A stretch of DNA of 64,000 bases from Croceicoccus estronivorus (GCF_001625325.1 NZ_JRQQ01000009.1:142918-206917); one strand, 5' to 3'; counted from the stretch's first letter, positions 17,332 through 26,518 are shown. Notes: generated by a model not told the origin, from the letters alone. A program made the numbers and translations.

Positions 17332-18185
17332 CGTTCGGGCATTACACTACGATGCGTGTCGCAAGGTCCGGCCGTATCGCAACGGTGACCCTGAACCGTC
17401 CTGAACAACTGAATGCGGCCAATGCCACGATGCATGGTGAGCTGGCTCGCATATTCAATGATCTCGCGCATGATCCCGACAGCGACGTAATCGTCCTGAC
17501 CGGTGCCGGACGCGCGTTCTGTGCGGGTGGTGATGTGGAATGGATGCAATCGATGGTCGATGATCCGCGTACCTCACTGCCGCTGGTGGAGGAAACGAAG
17601 GCAATCGTCATCAGCCTCCTTTCGCTCCCGAAGCCTGTGGTGTGCCGCATGAATGGCGATGCCATCGGGCTGGGTGCGACGCTCGCACTGGGCTGCGACA
17701 TGATCGTTGCAGCGGAAGGAGCGCGGTTCGGCGATCCGCATGTGCGCATGGGGCTTGCGGCAGGCGATGGAGCGGCGCTGATCCTGCCGCAGCTGATCGG
17801 CTATATGCGGGCACGGGAACTGTTGCTGACGGGTGATCTGCTCGATGTGCGAGAGGGGCAGGCCATGGGCCTGATCAATCATGTCGTCCCTGCGGCTGAA
17901 CTGGATGACAAGGTTCAGAAGTTGACGCAAAAGCTTGCACGCGGTGCGCAGCAGGCAACCCGCTATACCAAAGTGGCGATAAACGCGGGCCTGCGACGCA
18001 TTGCCGCGGAACAGGCCGACATGCTGATCGCCTATGAATTGCTGACCATGCGATCCGCGGATCATGCAGAAGCAGTGGCCGCGATGCGTGACGGGCGCCG
18101 TCCGCAATTCGGGCAAGATCGACCGGGTGTCACGCCAGCGGATGAGCCCGCGGCCTCGGGTTACCCATCCTCGTCGCCGGATTGA
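17328..18185 (+). CDS. Enoyl-CoA hydratase/isomerase (crotonase) family protein with altered active site
   Basis: A 285-residue crotonase-fold protein. The oxyanion-hole segments are present: GRAFCAGGDVEW and MNGDAIGLGATLALGCD. Aligning to rat enoyl-CoA hydratase by motif, Glu144 (in GGGCELA) corresponds to Thr118 and Glu164 (in FGQPE) to His138 (FGDPHVRMG), so both hydratase glutamates are missing. It should not be a standard hydratase; isomerase, thioesterase or ring-hydrolase activity is possible. ATG 17328 overlaps the stop of the dehydrogenase gene. It is the last gene of the dehydrogenase operon. The C-terminal 25 residues look disordered. Confidence 0.88.
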   Translation: MTFGHYTTMRVARSGRIATVTLNRPEQLNAANATMHGELARIFNDLAHDPDSDVIVLTGAGRAFCAGGDVEWMQSMVDDPRTSLPLVEETKAIVISLLSLPKPVVCRMNGDAIGLGATLALGCDMIVAAEGARFGDPHVRMGLAAGDGAALILPQLIGYMRARELLLTGDLLDVREGQAMGLINHVVPAAELDDKVQKLTQKLARGAQQATRYTKVAINAGLRRIAAEQADMLIAYELLTMRSADHAEAVAAMRDGRRPQFGQDRPGVTPADEPAASGYPSSSPD

Positions 18186-18314
18186 TTCCGTTGCTGACAT
18201 TGTCGCCAAGGTGGGAGCCTCTTGTCCCTGCCAGCGGCAAACAATGCCTCTGACCCCTGTTTTTCATCACCCGCGCTGGCTTCGCACTGCCGCTGCAAAA
18301 AGGCGATGACAGCT

Positions 18315-18334
18315 TGGCTATTTTAGCTAAGATA
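18315..18334. promoter_or_regulatory. Motif B, site 2 (TAGCTA element before MFS gene)
   Basis: TGGCTA at 18315 and TAGCTA at 18324 start 9 bases apart, followed by AGATA, giving TAGCTAAGATA against TAGCTATGATA at the other two sites. It lies 28 bases before the MFS start in the 177-base gap 18186-18362, which otherwise holds nothing I recognise apart from the GGGAGAG ribosome site. Confidence 0.55.
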
Positions 18335-18362
18335 ACAAAGATAATAAGGCGGGAGAGAGTTG

Positions 18363-19550
18363 ATGGCCACAGAGGCGAGCCTGGCATTTGCCGGGATTCC
18401 GGCAGGTTGGCGGGGCAAGGCATCCAGGGTTGTTCTGGTTGGGGGTGCGCCGCTCATGGCGCTCATGTTCGCGGCGCTGGGGCCGGTCTTGCCGTCCATT
18501 GCAGAGCATTTCGGAGGCAAGGCGGACGGCACATTCGCCGCGCAAATGATTCTCACCATGCCGGCGATCGGCGTCATTCTCGGTGGCATCATCGGCGGGC
18601 TTTCGGTTGAACGATGGGGCCCCCGGCCGGTGATGATCGCGGCGCTGCTCGGCTACGGAGTGCTGGGCGTCGGATGCTATTTTCTCGAAGAACTGGCTCT
18701 GCTGCTCGTCGCGCGATTCTTCATGGGCTTCTGTGTCGCGCAGATCGGCACCGCAATCGGCGTGATCGTCGGAACATGGTTCCAGGGCGTGGCGCGTGCG
18801 CGCCTGCTCGGATACCAGAGCGCGGTTGCGGGCGTGTTCGCCGTTAGCGGGCTGCTGCTTTCCGGTGTGCTTGCCGAAGCGGGAAGCTGGCGGACGCCGT
18901 TCCTGCTTTACGCTATCGCGTTTGTGGTTCTGGCATTGGCCGTAGGCGCCTTGCCCGTGGGGGTAGGCCGCACCGCGCATGCTGAAAAGCGTGTGTCGCT
19001 GCGACCTCTCGTGGGTCTGTGGCCGGTCTATGCGTTGGCCGCATTCCTGTTCGTCGGTTATTTCATGACGTCGATCCAGTTGTCCTTCCTGCTGGCGGAA
19101 GACGGGCATGGCAGTGCAGTGGTCCGCTCCGTGGTGCTGGCATCCGGGGTGCTCGCGGGCGGAGTATTCGGCGGGTGCTATGGCCGCTTCTATGCGCGGC
19201 TGGGGGAGCAGCGCGTCCAGATATTCCTGATTACGATGATGGCTTGCGGCCTGGGGCTCATCGGGTTCGCCACCAGCTTGCCGATGCTGGTCGGCGGGGC
19301 GATTCTGGCAGGTGGCGGAGGGGGAATGATCCCGCCTCATATCGGGGGTATTCTGCTCAATCGCGTTCCGGCCGACATCCGTGCCCGCGCAGTCGGGCTG
19401 GAATTCACTGTCCTCTACATCGCCGACTTTCTCAATCCGTTGATCATGACGCCGCTGCGTGCGCTGATCGGCATCCATGGTGCGTTCCTGGCGATGGCTG
19501 CCGCGCTCGCCATGGCAGGCTTCATGATGAGATTCTATCGCAAAAGATGA
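18363..19550 (+). CDS. MFS transporter
   Basis: A 395-residue major facilitator with about 12 membrane segments; the first begins near residue 22 (VVLVGGAPLMALMFAALGPVL). The inter-helix loop is GGLSVERWGPRPVMIAAL. GGGAGAGAG precedes ATG 18363. It has its own promoter with a motif-B element, so it seems to be regulated with the amidohydrolase operon and the SDR operon. The substrate is unknown; it may move a late intermediate or product across the inner membrane. Its resemblance to the MFS protein at 7826 suggests duplication. Confidence 0.9.
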   Translation: MATEASLAFAGIPAGWRGKASRVVLVGGAPLMALMFAALGPVLPSIAEHFGGKADGTFAAQMILTMPAIGVILGGIIGGLSVERWGPRPVMIAALLGYGVLGVGCYFLEELALLLVARFFMGFCVAQIGTAIGVIVGTWFQGVARARLLGYQSAVAGVFAVSGLLLSGVLAEAGSWRTPFLLYAIAFVVLALAVGALPVGVGRTAHAEKRVSLRPLVGLWPVYALAAFLFVGYFMTSIQLSFLLAEDGHGSAVVRSVVLASGVLAGGVFGGCYGRFYARLGEQRVQIFLITMMACGLGLIGFATSLPMLVGGAILAGGGGGMIPPHIGGILLNRVPADIRARAVGLEFTVLYIADFLNPLIMTPLRALIGIHGAFLAMAAALAMAGFMMRFYRKR

Positions 19551-19560
19551 TTGCCTTTAC

Positions 19561-19586
19561 CTAGCTATGATATAATAAATAGCTAG
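19561..19586. promoter_or_regulatory. Motif B, site 3, overlapping a perfect -10 box
   Basis: CTAGCTAT (19561-19568) and ATAGCTAG (19579-19586) form an inverted repeat around GATATAATAA, which contains TATAAT (19571-19576). The TAGCTA cores start 18 bases apart, twice the 9-base spacing of the other sites. The overlap with the -10 box points to repression of the downstream SDR operon. Confidence 0.6.
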
Positions 19587-19687
19587 GTTAGTGATAATAA
19601 TGACGGGAGAGAATGTGCACGCGCACGCACGGCGATGGCCGACGTGTGATCGATGGCGCGCGGCCTCTCCCCGCGAAAGGAGAAGGC

Positions 19688-20428
19688 ATGCAATTGGAAG
19701 ACAAGGTGGCGCTCGTTACCGGCGCGGGCGCGGGCATTGGCCAGGCGACTGCACGGCTCTTCGCTCAGCGGGGCGCACGGGTGATCGCTACCGATATTGA
19801 CGAAGCCGGACTGGCCGAGACCGCCGGTGGACACGACAACATCGTTGCGCTGACGTCCGATGCCACCAGCACTGCCGAAATCGAGAAGGCCGTGGCAACC
19901 GCAAAGGATCGGTTCGGCGCTTTGCATATGCTGATCAATGTCGTGGGCGGCAGCCGCCCGGGCAAGACCGTGCTGGAATACGACGACCAGGAATGGGATT
20001 TCTGGGTCAGTCTCAACCTCACTTCCACGTTCCGGATGTGCCGTGCGGCCATACCCCTGATGGCAGAGTCGGGCGGCGGCTCCATCGTCAATATTTCATC
20101 GGGCGCGGCCGTTACCGGCATGGGGCGCAATCCCGCCTATGTCGCGGCAAAAGGCGGAGTGATTTCGCTGACGCGTTCGCTGGCGATCGATCACGCGGCG
20201 CAGGGCATTCGCGCCAACTGCATAGCGCCCGGTCCGATTCTGACCCCGCTGATGAAGCGCAACCGTTCCGAACAGGAAATCGCCTTCATGTCGAAGCTGT
20301 CGCTGGTCGGCCGCCTCGGCAAGCCGGAGGAAATTGCCGGGACCGCGGCCTTTCTCTGCAGCGAGGACGGCGCGTTCATCAACGGCGAACTGATCAATGT
20401 CGCCGGAGGGCGCGCTGGCCCCGTCTGA
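19688..20428 (+). CDS. SDR-family oxidoreductase
   Basis: A 246-residue classical short-chain dehydrogenase. The nucleotide motif TGAGAGIG and the acidic ATDIDEAG segment suggest NAD preference. NVVGG replaces the usual NNAG. The catalytic residues are the Ser in IVNISSGAA and the YVAAK motif. AAGGAG lies seven bases before ATG 19688. It heads a run of SDR, SnoaL-like protein, SDR and TonB receptor. It probably oxidises or reduces a hydroxyl or keto group on the pathway intermediate. Confidence 0.92.
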   Translation: MQLEDKVALVTGAGAGIGQATARLFAQRGARVIATDIDEAGLAETAGGHDNIVALTSDATSTAEIEKAVATAKDRFGALHMLINVVGGSRPGKTVLEYDDQEWDFWVSLNLTSTFRMCRAAIPLMAESGGGSIVNISSGAAVTGMGRNPAYVAAKGGVISLTRSLAIDHAAQGIRANCIAPGPILTPLMKRNRSEQEIAFMSKLSLVGRLGKPEEIAGTAAFLCSEDGAFINGELINVAGGRAGPV

Positions 20429-20485
20429 GCGGCCCACCTGCCGAAATCAACCAACCCGATAATCAAGCAACTGGAGGAGATGTCT

Positions 20486-21067
20486 GTGCTGTATGATGCC
20501 TATGCCTGCTGGAAGGAACTGACCCCGGCGATCGAACGTGAACGCACCACTCTTGAAGAGCAGGTGCAGTTCCTGACCGACAAGGCCCGAATCCAGGAAA
20601 TGATTCACGAATATGCCTTCGCGTGCGACAGCCGCTCGTGGGATGTTCTCGAACGTCTTTACGATGAGAATATCGAGCGGGTCATGAAAGGCACGCTGGA
20701 TGAAACCGTGCAGGGCCGTGATAACCTGATCGGTCTCCACGCCAAGCCAGCCTTGCCGCGCCGCGAAGGGGTTGTCGCTCCACCGCGCGATCTTTCCAAG
20801 ATGGCCGGTCTCGAAATCCGGCATCTGATCGGCACGCAGATTGTGCGCATTGCCGACGATAATCAGGCGGCGTGGGCCCTGTGCCACTACCAGATGGCGC
20901 TGGTCGGCCAGGAAGACGGCGAGTGGCTGCATGGCCTGCATGAAGGCACCTACCTGTTCACCTTCAGCAAGGCGACGGGCCAGTGGCGCTTCACCCGGCA
21001 CCAGATCTGGACCAACAATGCCGTCAATCCGATGTTCTCCGATCCGCGAGCGAGGAAAGCCGCATGA
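20486..21067 (+). CDS. SnoaL/NTF2-like domain protein
   Basis: A 193-residue protein. A helical N-terminus (EEQVQFLTDKARIQEMIHEYAFACDSRSWDVLERLYDENIE) leads into a cone-shaped alpha/beta-barrel core (HLIGTQIVRIADDNQAAWALCHYQ, LHEGTYLFTFSKATGQWRFTRHQIWT). This matches the SnoaL-like family, whose members include ring-bond isomerases, dehydratases and cyclases. GGAGGA lies seven bases before GTG 20486 but only one base before ATG 20480, so I prefer the GTG. It is embedded between two SDR genes; its stop overlaps the next SDR start. A steroid-isomerase- or dehydratase-like role is a reasonable guess. Confidence 0.82.
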   Translation: MLYDAYACWKELTPAIERERTTLEEQVQFLTDKARIQEMIHEYAFACDSRSWDVLERLYDENIERVMKGTLDETVQGRDNLIGLHAKPALPRREGVVAPPRDLSKMAGLEIRHLIGTQIVRIADDNQAAWALCHYQMALVGQEDGEWLHGLHEGTYLFTFSKATGQWRFTRHQIWTNNAVNPMFSDPRARKAA

Positions 21068-21825
21068 GCCGCTTTGCCGGTCGGGTTGCGATCGTCACGG
21101 GCGCCGGACGGGGAATCGGCGCCGCAACCGCGGCAGAGCTTGCCAGGGGCGGCTGTGCGCTGGCGCTAAATGACGTGGACGAAGGGCGCCTGAATGAAAG
21201 CGCGGAAGATCTGCGCGGCCACGGCGTAACCGTCACCACGCACCTCGGCAGCGTGATGGAGCCGGAATTCATCGCGCAATTCGTGCGTGAAGCGAACGAA
21301 GCGCACGGCAAGGTCGATCTTCTGGCCAACAATGCCGGGGGCGGGCCGCCGATGACCCCCTGGGGGGAATTCGCAAAATCCGAATTCGCGCATTTCCGCG
21401 CGATTTTCGAAATGAACTTCTTCACGCAGGCGATGCTGCTGCACGCATTGCTGCCGGGCATGGTGGAGCGCGGTTACGGCAAGGTCGTGTGCGTCAGTTC
21501 GATATCGGCAGTGCTCGGCCAGGAATCGGGCAGTGCCTATGCGTCCGGCAAGCTGGCGCTTCATGCGCTGGTCAGTTCCGTTTCGAAGGAAGTCGCGCGC
21601 CACGGCGTCAATATCAATGCCGTCATTCTGGGCAATCCGCCACATCCGAGCCGCACGCCCGAACGGCAGGCCTATCTGGACAAGATGTCCCACTTCGATC
21701 GCGTCGGACGGCTCGAGGAGTTCGGCAAGGCGATCGCCTTCCTGCTCTCGGACGACGCTTCGTACATGTCCGGCGCAGCAGTGCCCATCGACGGAGGGCT
21801 GATCGCACCGCGCCTGAATGAATGA
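21064..21825 (+). CDS. SDR-family oxidoreductase
   Basis: A 253-residue short-chain dehydrogenase with TGAGRGIG, NNAGGG, a catalytic Ser in CVSSISAVLGQ, and YASGK. ATG 21064 overlaps the upstream stop, so translation is coupled to the SnoaL-like gene. It lacks the usual PG motif after the active site (HGVNINAVILGNPPHPSRTPE instead of NxxxPG), which suggests an altered substrate pocket. It sits in the same operon as the other SDR and the second TonB receptor. Confidence 0.92.
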   Translation: MSRFAGRVAIVTGAGRGIGAATAAELARGGCALALNDVDEGRLNESAEDLRGHGVTVTTHLGSVMEPEFIAQFVREANEAHGKVDLLANNAGGGPPMTPWGEFAKSEFAHFRAIFEMNFFTQAMLLHALLPGMVERGYGKVVCVSSISAVLGQESGSAYASGKLALHALVSSVSKEVARHGVNINAVILGNPPHPSRTPERQAYLDKMSHFDRVGRLEEFGKAIAFLLSDDASYMSGAAVPIDGGLIAPRLNE

Positions 21826-21884
21826 TGGGACTGCGCGCGTCCCAAAATCAACGAAATACAATGCGCGAATGAGGAGAGGCAGAA

Positions 21885-24284
21885 ATGAAAAAGCAGTACT
21901 ATCTGCTGGGCGGCATTGCCGCGCTGCAGGCATGCGCATCGACTGCATGGGCCCAGGAGGCAGGCAATGCCCAGCCCCGCGCCGCCGCACAGAACGGCAA
22001 CCAGATCGCGGATATCGTCGTCACCGCACGGCGCCGGGAAGAGGCCTTGCAGGATATTCCAATCGCGGTTCAGGCTTTCTCGGGCGACCAGTTGGAAACG
22101 CAACGGGTCCAGAATGCGACTGACCTGTCGAAGATCGTCCCGGCCCTGACATCGGCCCAGAGCAGCCGCGACGAGGAAAACTACGTTATCCGCGGCCAGT
22201 CGGGGTCGGGCGCCTCGATCTCAGGGCAACAGGTGACCGTGCCCGCGTATTTCGCCCAGGTCCCGTTGCCGATCGGCGACGGCGGCGGGCCGGGATATTA
22301 CTATGATCTCCAGAACGTCCAGGTCCTGAAGGGACCGCAAGGCACCTTGTTCGGAAGAAATTCCACCGGTGGTGCGGTCCTGTTCGAACCGCGGCGGCCC
22401 GATGCGGAATTCGGCGGCTACCTGATGGCGGAATTCGGCAATTACGATAATCGCGGGCTGGAAGGGGCGCTCAATATCCCGATCAGCGATACGCTGCGGG
22501 TGCGCTTTGCCGGCAAGGTGCTGAAGCGGGACGGCTTCACTTACAATGCCACTCTGGATGAACATCAGGACGATCGCGATTTCTTCAGCGGCCGCGCCTC
22601 CATCCTGTGGGAGCCTTCGCCCCGCTTCTCGAACATTCTGGTCGCGGATATCTTCCGTTCGAATACCAATGGCAGTTCGAACTCGCTGGCGGCGGTCAAT
22701 TCCAATGCGCTTGTGCCGACGCTGTTCCAGGGGGCGATGGAAGCCGCTCTGGCACAGCAGGAAGCTGCGGGGCCGCGCACCACGTTCAGCAATGTGGACG
22801 GGCTGGATCGCAAACGGTCCTTCGGCATTTCCAACATCACCACGTTCGAGATCGCCGACGGCCTGACGCTGAAGAACATCTTCGGCTATCGCCGTTTCAA
22901 GCAGGTCAACCGCTTCGACTACGATGGGTCGGCGCTCACTATCCTGCATTTCGATGTTTGCGCGACGTCGGCGCAATGTCACCCACGCGACGCGGACGAA
23001 CCGTGGGGCCTCAATATCCGGCAAGTGACCGAGGAACTGCAATTGCAGGGGCAGTTGTTCGACAACCGCCTGAAATACATCGTCGGCCTGTTCGGAGCCG
23101 ATCTCAAGACACCCGATGCGAATTACCAGCACCAGAGCTCGGTATTCGGGTCGGTCACGGATGCGAACCAGTACATCAAGGACAAGTCGCGGGCGGTCTT
23201 TGCAAATGTCAGCTACGCGTTCGGTGGCGCTCTGGAAGGGCTGACGTTGTCCGCCGGTTATCGCTGGACGCACGATCGCCGGGCGCTCACGCTTTACCAG
23301 GTGACCAACGGGCGCTGCGTGACCGGTGAAACCGGCACGGTCGTGACCGATCCGGCCCAGGCCGACGCATGTGGTGCGTTCTTCTCGGCCAAGGCGAACA
23401 GCAACGCCTATACCATCGGTCTCGACTACAAGATCTCACCGAGAACGATGGTCTATGTCGCGCACCGGCAAAGCTACCGGGCAGGGGGGACGAACCCGCT
23501 GGCGGCACCGGTACTGGTGGCCGATCCGCCGATCCCGAACGCGATCCAGCTCTTTTCCTACAAGCCGGAAACGGTGCGTGACGTGGAAGTCGGCCTGAAG
23601 TCGGATTTCCCGGTTGGCGACTGGAACGTGCGGACCAACATCGCGGGTTATTACCAGTGGCTTGACGATGCGCAGCTCAACCAGACTTTCGGAGTGGGGA
23701 CAGCGAATGTCAGTGCTCTGGTCAATGCCGCCTCGGCAACGATCAAGGGTATGGAAGCGGATATCACCATCGCCCCGACACGCAACATCAGCCTGCTGGT
23801 GTCTTATGCCTATACGGAAGCGAAGTACGGCAATTTCCTCGATTATTCGCGCCGCGATCCGGAAACCAATATGCCGACCCTTCAGGGAGGGCGCATCTTC
23901 CCCTTCACGCCGAAGCATAAGCTGAACATCAATGCGAGCTGGACTGTGCTGGACGACGACGCGGTCGGCAAGGTGACTCTGACGGGTAACTGGGCGCACA
24001 AGAGTTCGGTCATCCTCGGCCTGGTTCCGTTCATCACTCTGCCGGACGGCAGCAATGTCTACGATGGAGAAAGCCGCCAGAAGCCCACGGACACGATCGA
24101 CGTCAATCTCGACTGGAAGGGTGTGCTCGGCAGCAGCTTCGATCTCGGTGTGTATGTGACCAATCTCACCAACACCACTTACAAGATCGGGGGCGCGTCG
24201 CTCATCAACTCCAGCCTGGGCATAAACCAGCGGATTTACAACGAACCGCGGATGTACGGGATGACCTTGCGCTACGGCTTCTAG
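21885..24284 (+). CDS. TonB-dependent outer-membrane receptor
   Basis: A 799-residue receptor. A signal peptide ends at TAWAQ (about residue 24), then a TonB box, DIVVTARRR. The plug includes LQNVQVLKGPQGTLFGRNSTGGAVLFEP and the barrel ends in Phe (TLRYGF). GAGGAGAGG precedes the start. The plug has a Gly/Ser-rich insert (RGQSGSGASISGQQ) compared with the first receptor, so the two may import different forms of the substrate. It follows the SDR, SnoaL, SDR run by 59 bases and probably shares its promoter. Confidence 0.95.
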   Translation: MKKQYYLLGGIAALQACASTAWAQEAGNAQPRAAAQNGNQIADIVVTARRREEALQDIPIAVQAFSGDQLETQRVQNATDLSKIVPALTSAQSSRDEENYVIRGQSGSGASISGQQVTVPAYFAQVPLPIGDGGGPGYYYDLQNVQVLKGPQGTLFGRNSTGGAVLFEPRRPDAEFGGYLMAEFGNYDNRGLEGALNIPISDTLRVRFAGKVLKRDGFTYNATLDEHQDDRDFFSGRASILWEPSPRFSNILVADIFRSNTNGSSNSLAAVNSNALVPTLFQGAMEAALAQQEAAGPRTTFSNVDGLDRKRSFGISNITTFEIADGLTLKNIFGYRRFKQVNRFDYDGSALTILHFDVCATSAQCHPRDADEPWGLNIRQVTEELQLQGQLFDNRLKYIVGLFGADLKTPDANYQHQSSVFGSVTDANQYIKDKSRAVFANVSYAFGGALEGLTLSAGYRWTHDRRALTLYQVTNGRCVTGETGTVVTDPAQADACGAFFSAKANSNAYTIGLDYKISPRTMVYVAHRQSYRAGGTNPLAAPVLVADPPIPNAIQLFSYKPETVRDVEVGLKSDFPVGDWNVRTNIAGYYQWLDDAQLNQTFGVGTANVSALVNAASATIKGMEADITIAPTRNISLLVSYAYTEAKYGNFLDYSRRDPETNMPTLQGGRIFPFTPKHKLNINASWTVLDDDAVGKVTLTGNWAHKSSVILGLVPFITLPDGSNVYDGESRQKPTDTIDVNLDWKGVLGSSFDLGVYVTNLTNTTYKIGGASLINSSLGINQRIYNEPRMYGMTLRYGF

Positions 24285-24389
24285 TCCTTTCCGCTCTGCG
24301 GCAGACATTGCCGGGCATGGGTCGGCCAGCCAGTTGCTGTTCGGTCCATGTCCGGCGTTTGCTGTTCATGGTTTACCACTGTCCTCGCA

Positions 24390-24401
24390 GAAAAATTTTT
24401 C
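24390..24401. promoter_or_regulatory. AT palindrome upstream of the MarR-like regulator
   Basis: GAAAAATTTTTC, a perfect 12-base palindrome about 160 bases before the regulator start. It could be an operator or simple AT bias. The 275-base gap 24285-24559 shows nothing else I recognise. Confidence 0.3.
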
Positions 24402-24559
24402 GTCTTGCCCTAAACATCTTCGGAATTCGTCGGATTGTGCCTGAGAGGAAGGCTGACAGCCTTTCCATATGCGAGTGCGGATAAGGGTGGAATGACGGCG
24501 AAATTTGTGTGTGCGGTGGCCTGGTGCGAGCCGGGCGGCTGGCTATTGCGGGGGTGGGC

Positions 24560-25036
24560 GTGAGTTCCGATGCCAGCACGCCCGATGCGTTGGAATTGCG
24601 TGAAATTGGCGAAAAACTGCTCCGCTGGTCGGGCGAACTGGAACGGGCGGCTGCCAGGGCTCGCAGTGCCGGCGGTGGCAAGGATCAGCTTCTCGCCATT
24701 GCGGAAAGATACTACCAATCCCGCCGCGCGCGGGACAATCGGTTCCCGAAGGATATCTTCGGAGAGCCGGCGTGGGACATCCTGCTCGATCTCTTCATCA
24801 ACACCCGGCGGCGGCGGACGGTATCCACCACCAGCCTGTGTATTGCATCCTCCGCCCCGGCGACCACTGCCTTGCGGTACATCTCGGTGCTGGAAAAGCG
24901 GGGTCTCGTACGGCGCAAACGCTCACGTCACGATGGCCGGGTCCATTATGTCGAACTGACCGACTCTGCCCGAGAGGCGATGGAATGCTATCTTGCCGAC
25001 CTGGCCATGCACATTCGCCATCTGGTGCCGGACTGA
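24560..25036 (+). CDS. MarR-like winged-helix transcriptional regulator
   Basis: A 158-residue DNA-binding protein with this start. A helical N-terminus is followed by a winged helix: ILLDLFINTRRRRTVSTTSLCIASSAPATTALRYISVLEKRGLVRRK, then the wing SRHDGRVHYVELTDSARE. The recognition helix region (ASSAPATTALRYI) is of the type seen in small sphingomonad regulators. GTG 24560 is preceded by GGGGGTGGG; GTG 24509 in the same frame is possible. It lies between the second TonB receptor and the M20 hydrolase and is one of three local regulators, so it may recognise the motif-B sites. The ligand is unknown. Confidence 0.8.
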   Translation: MSSDASTPDALELREIGEKLLRWSGELERAAARARSAGGGKDQLLAIAERYYQSRRARDNRFPKDIFGEPAWDILLDLFINTRRRRTVSTTSLCIASSAPATTALRYISVLEKRGLVRRKRSRHDGRVHYVELTDSAREAMECYLADLAMHIRHLVPD

Positions 25037-25243
25037 TCCTGTCCTGCATGCGGTGATCGGTGCGAGGGGGGCGTCATCGCCTGCTGTGCGAGGAGGGCGA
25101 AAATTGCCCCTTTGCACGGTGTCAACTTCGTCACTTTCGATGGCTCGCCCGTGTGGCTGCCAATGCTTCCTGCCTCCCACGCTTGCCCCGGCGGCCCCTT
25201 CGCGTTTACCCTGTCCCGATCAGTTATCAGGACAGGAGACCCC

Positions 25244-26518
25244 GTGCCCCAGGTCAATATCGAACGGATCGAACACGATATTACAGCGATTTCCAAGTTC
25301 GGCTTCAACGAGGAGGACCGGGGTGTCTATCGGCAGGGTTTCAGCGAAGCGGACATGGCCGCGCGGCAATGGCTGCGCGACCAGTTTGAAACGCTGGGCA
25401 TGGTGCATGAAATTGATGGTGCGGGGAATGTCAGTGGCCGTTTCGGTCCGGCGGACAAGCCTGCCGTGGTTATCGCGTCGCATCTCGATTCCGTGCCTGC
25501 GGGCGGCATTTTCGACGGCGTGTTGGGCGTGGTTGCCGGACTGGAATGCATCCGGACCATGCAGGAAAACGGTATTACACCCGCCTATCCGGTAGAAGTC
25601 ATCGCCACCAGTGAAGAAGAGGGGCGTTTTGGCGGGATGCTGGGCGCACAGGCGCTTACCGGGCGGTTGACGCTGGAATGGCTGGAAAATGCAGCGGACG
25701 AACGCGGCGTTCGGCTGAAGGATGCGATGGCGGAGGTGGGGCTCGATTACCACAAGGCCCTGCACGCCTATCGCCGCCCGGAAACCATCCGCGCGTTTCT
25801 GGAACTACACGTCGAACAGGGCCCCGTGCTCGACATGGAAAAAACCACGATTGGCGTGGTGGAAGGGATTTCGGGCGTTTTTAAATGGATGGTGCGCATG
25901 ATCGGCAAGGCCGACCATGCCGGCACCGCGCCGATGGACATGCGTGCCGATGCCCTGATGGGCATGGTCGACTTCGCGCATGAGATTCCGCGCATTATCG
26001 ACGAGGAGGGAACCGACAAGAGCCGGATCACCATTGGCCACGTCGCCTGCAAGCCGGGCTTTCCCCACACCGTGCCGGGCGAGGTCGACTTCACGATTGT
26101 CGGGCGTGACTTGTCGGAAGACAAGATGCGTTCGCTGGCGGAAGCGTGCGAGCGAGTGCTTTCGGCCATTGCGCGCAAGCACAAGCTCCATTTCGAATAC
26201 GAACAGATGAGCTGGCTGGAACCCGCCTATTGCGATCCGTCGATCATGGCGTTGATTGAGAGCAAGGCCAAGGCACTCGATTACAGTTACAAGATCATGC
26301 CGTCCGGGGCTGGGCACGATGTGCAGTTTTTCTGCAACCACACCAAGGCGGGGCTGTTTTTCGTCCCTTCGGTCCATGGGATCAGCCACGCACCTGACGA
26401 GTGGACGCACTGGTCGGACATCGAACGGGGTACGCAATTGCTGTACGAATGCGTGACGGAACTGGCCTGCGAAGAAAATGCCTCCATGGTCCCTGTGGAT
26501 CGGGCCTTGCAGGACTGA
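25244..26518 (+). CDS. M20-family Zn-dependent hydrolase (hydantoinase/carbamoylase type)
   Basis: A 424-residue amidohydrolase of the M20 allantoate amidohydrolase/N-carbamoyl-L-amino-acid hydrolase branch. The dinuclear metal site is complete: HLDSVPAGGIFDG, the Glu pair in ATSEEEGRFG, the His in LELHVEQGPVLD, and the C-terminal His in GISHAPDEWTHW. The dimer or lid domain has KADHAGTAPMDMR. GTG 25244 has AGGAG five bases upstream; a longer in-frame reading to 25112 is unlikely. It would remove a carbamoyl or formyl-type group from an N-substituted amino acid or ureide. It is followed by a symporter gene, suggesting uptake and hydrolysis of a small nitrogen compound. Confidence 0.92.
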   Translation: MPQVNIERIEHDITAISKFGFNEEDRGVYRQGFSEADMAARQWLRDQFETLGMVHEIDGAGNVSGRFGPADKPAVVIASHLDSVPAGGIFDGVLGVVAGLECIRTMQENGITPAYPVEVIATSEEEGRFGGMLGAQALTGRLTLEWLENAADERGVRLKDAMAEVGLDYHKALHAYRRPETIRAFLELHVEQGPVLDMEKTTIGVVEGISGVFKWMVRMIGKADHAGTAPMDMRADALMGMVDFAHEIPRIIDEEGTDKSRITIGHVACKPGFPHTVPGEVDFTIVGRDLSEDKMRSLAEACERVLSAIARKHKLHFEYEQMSWLEPAYCDPSIMALIESKAKALDYSYKIMPSGAGHDVQFFCNHTKAGLFFVPSVHGISHAPDEWTHWSDIERGTQLLYECVTELACEENASMVPVDRALQD

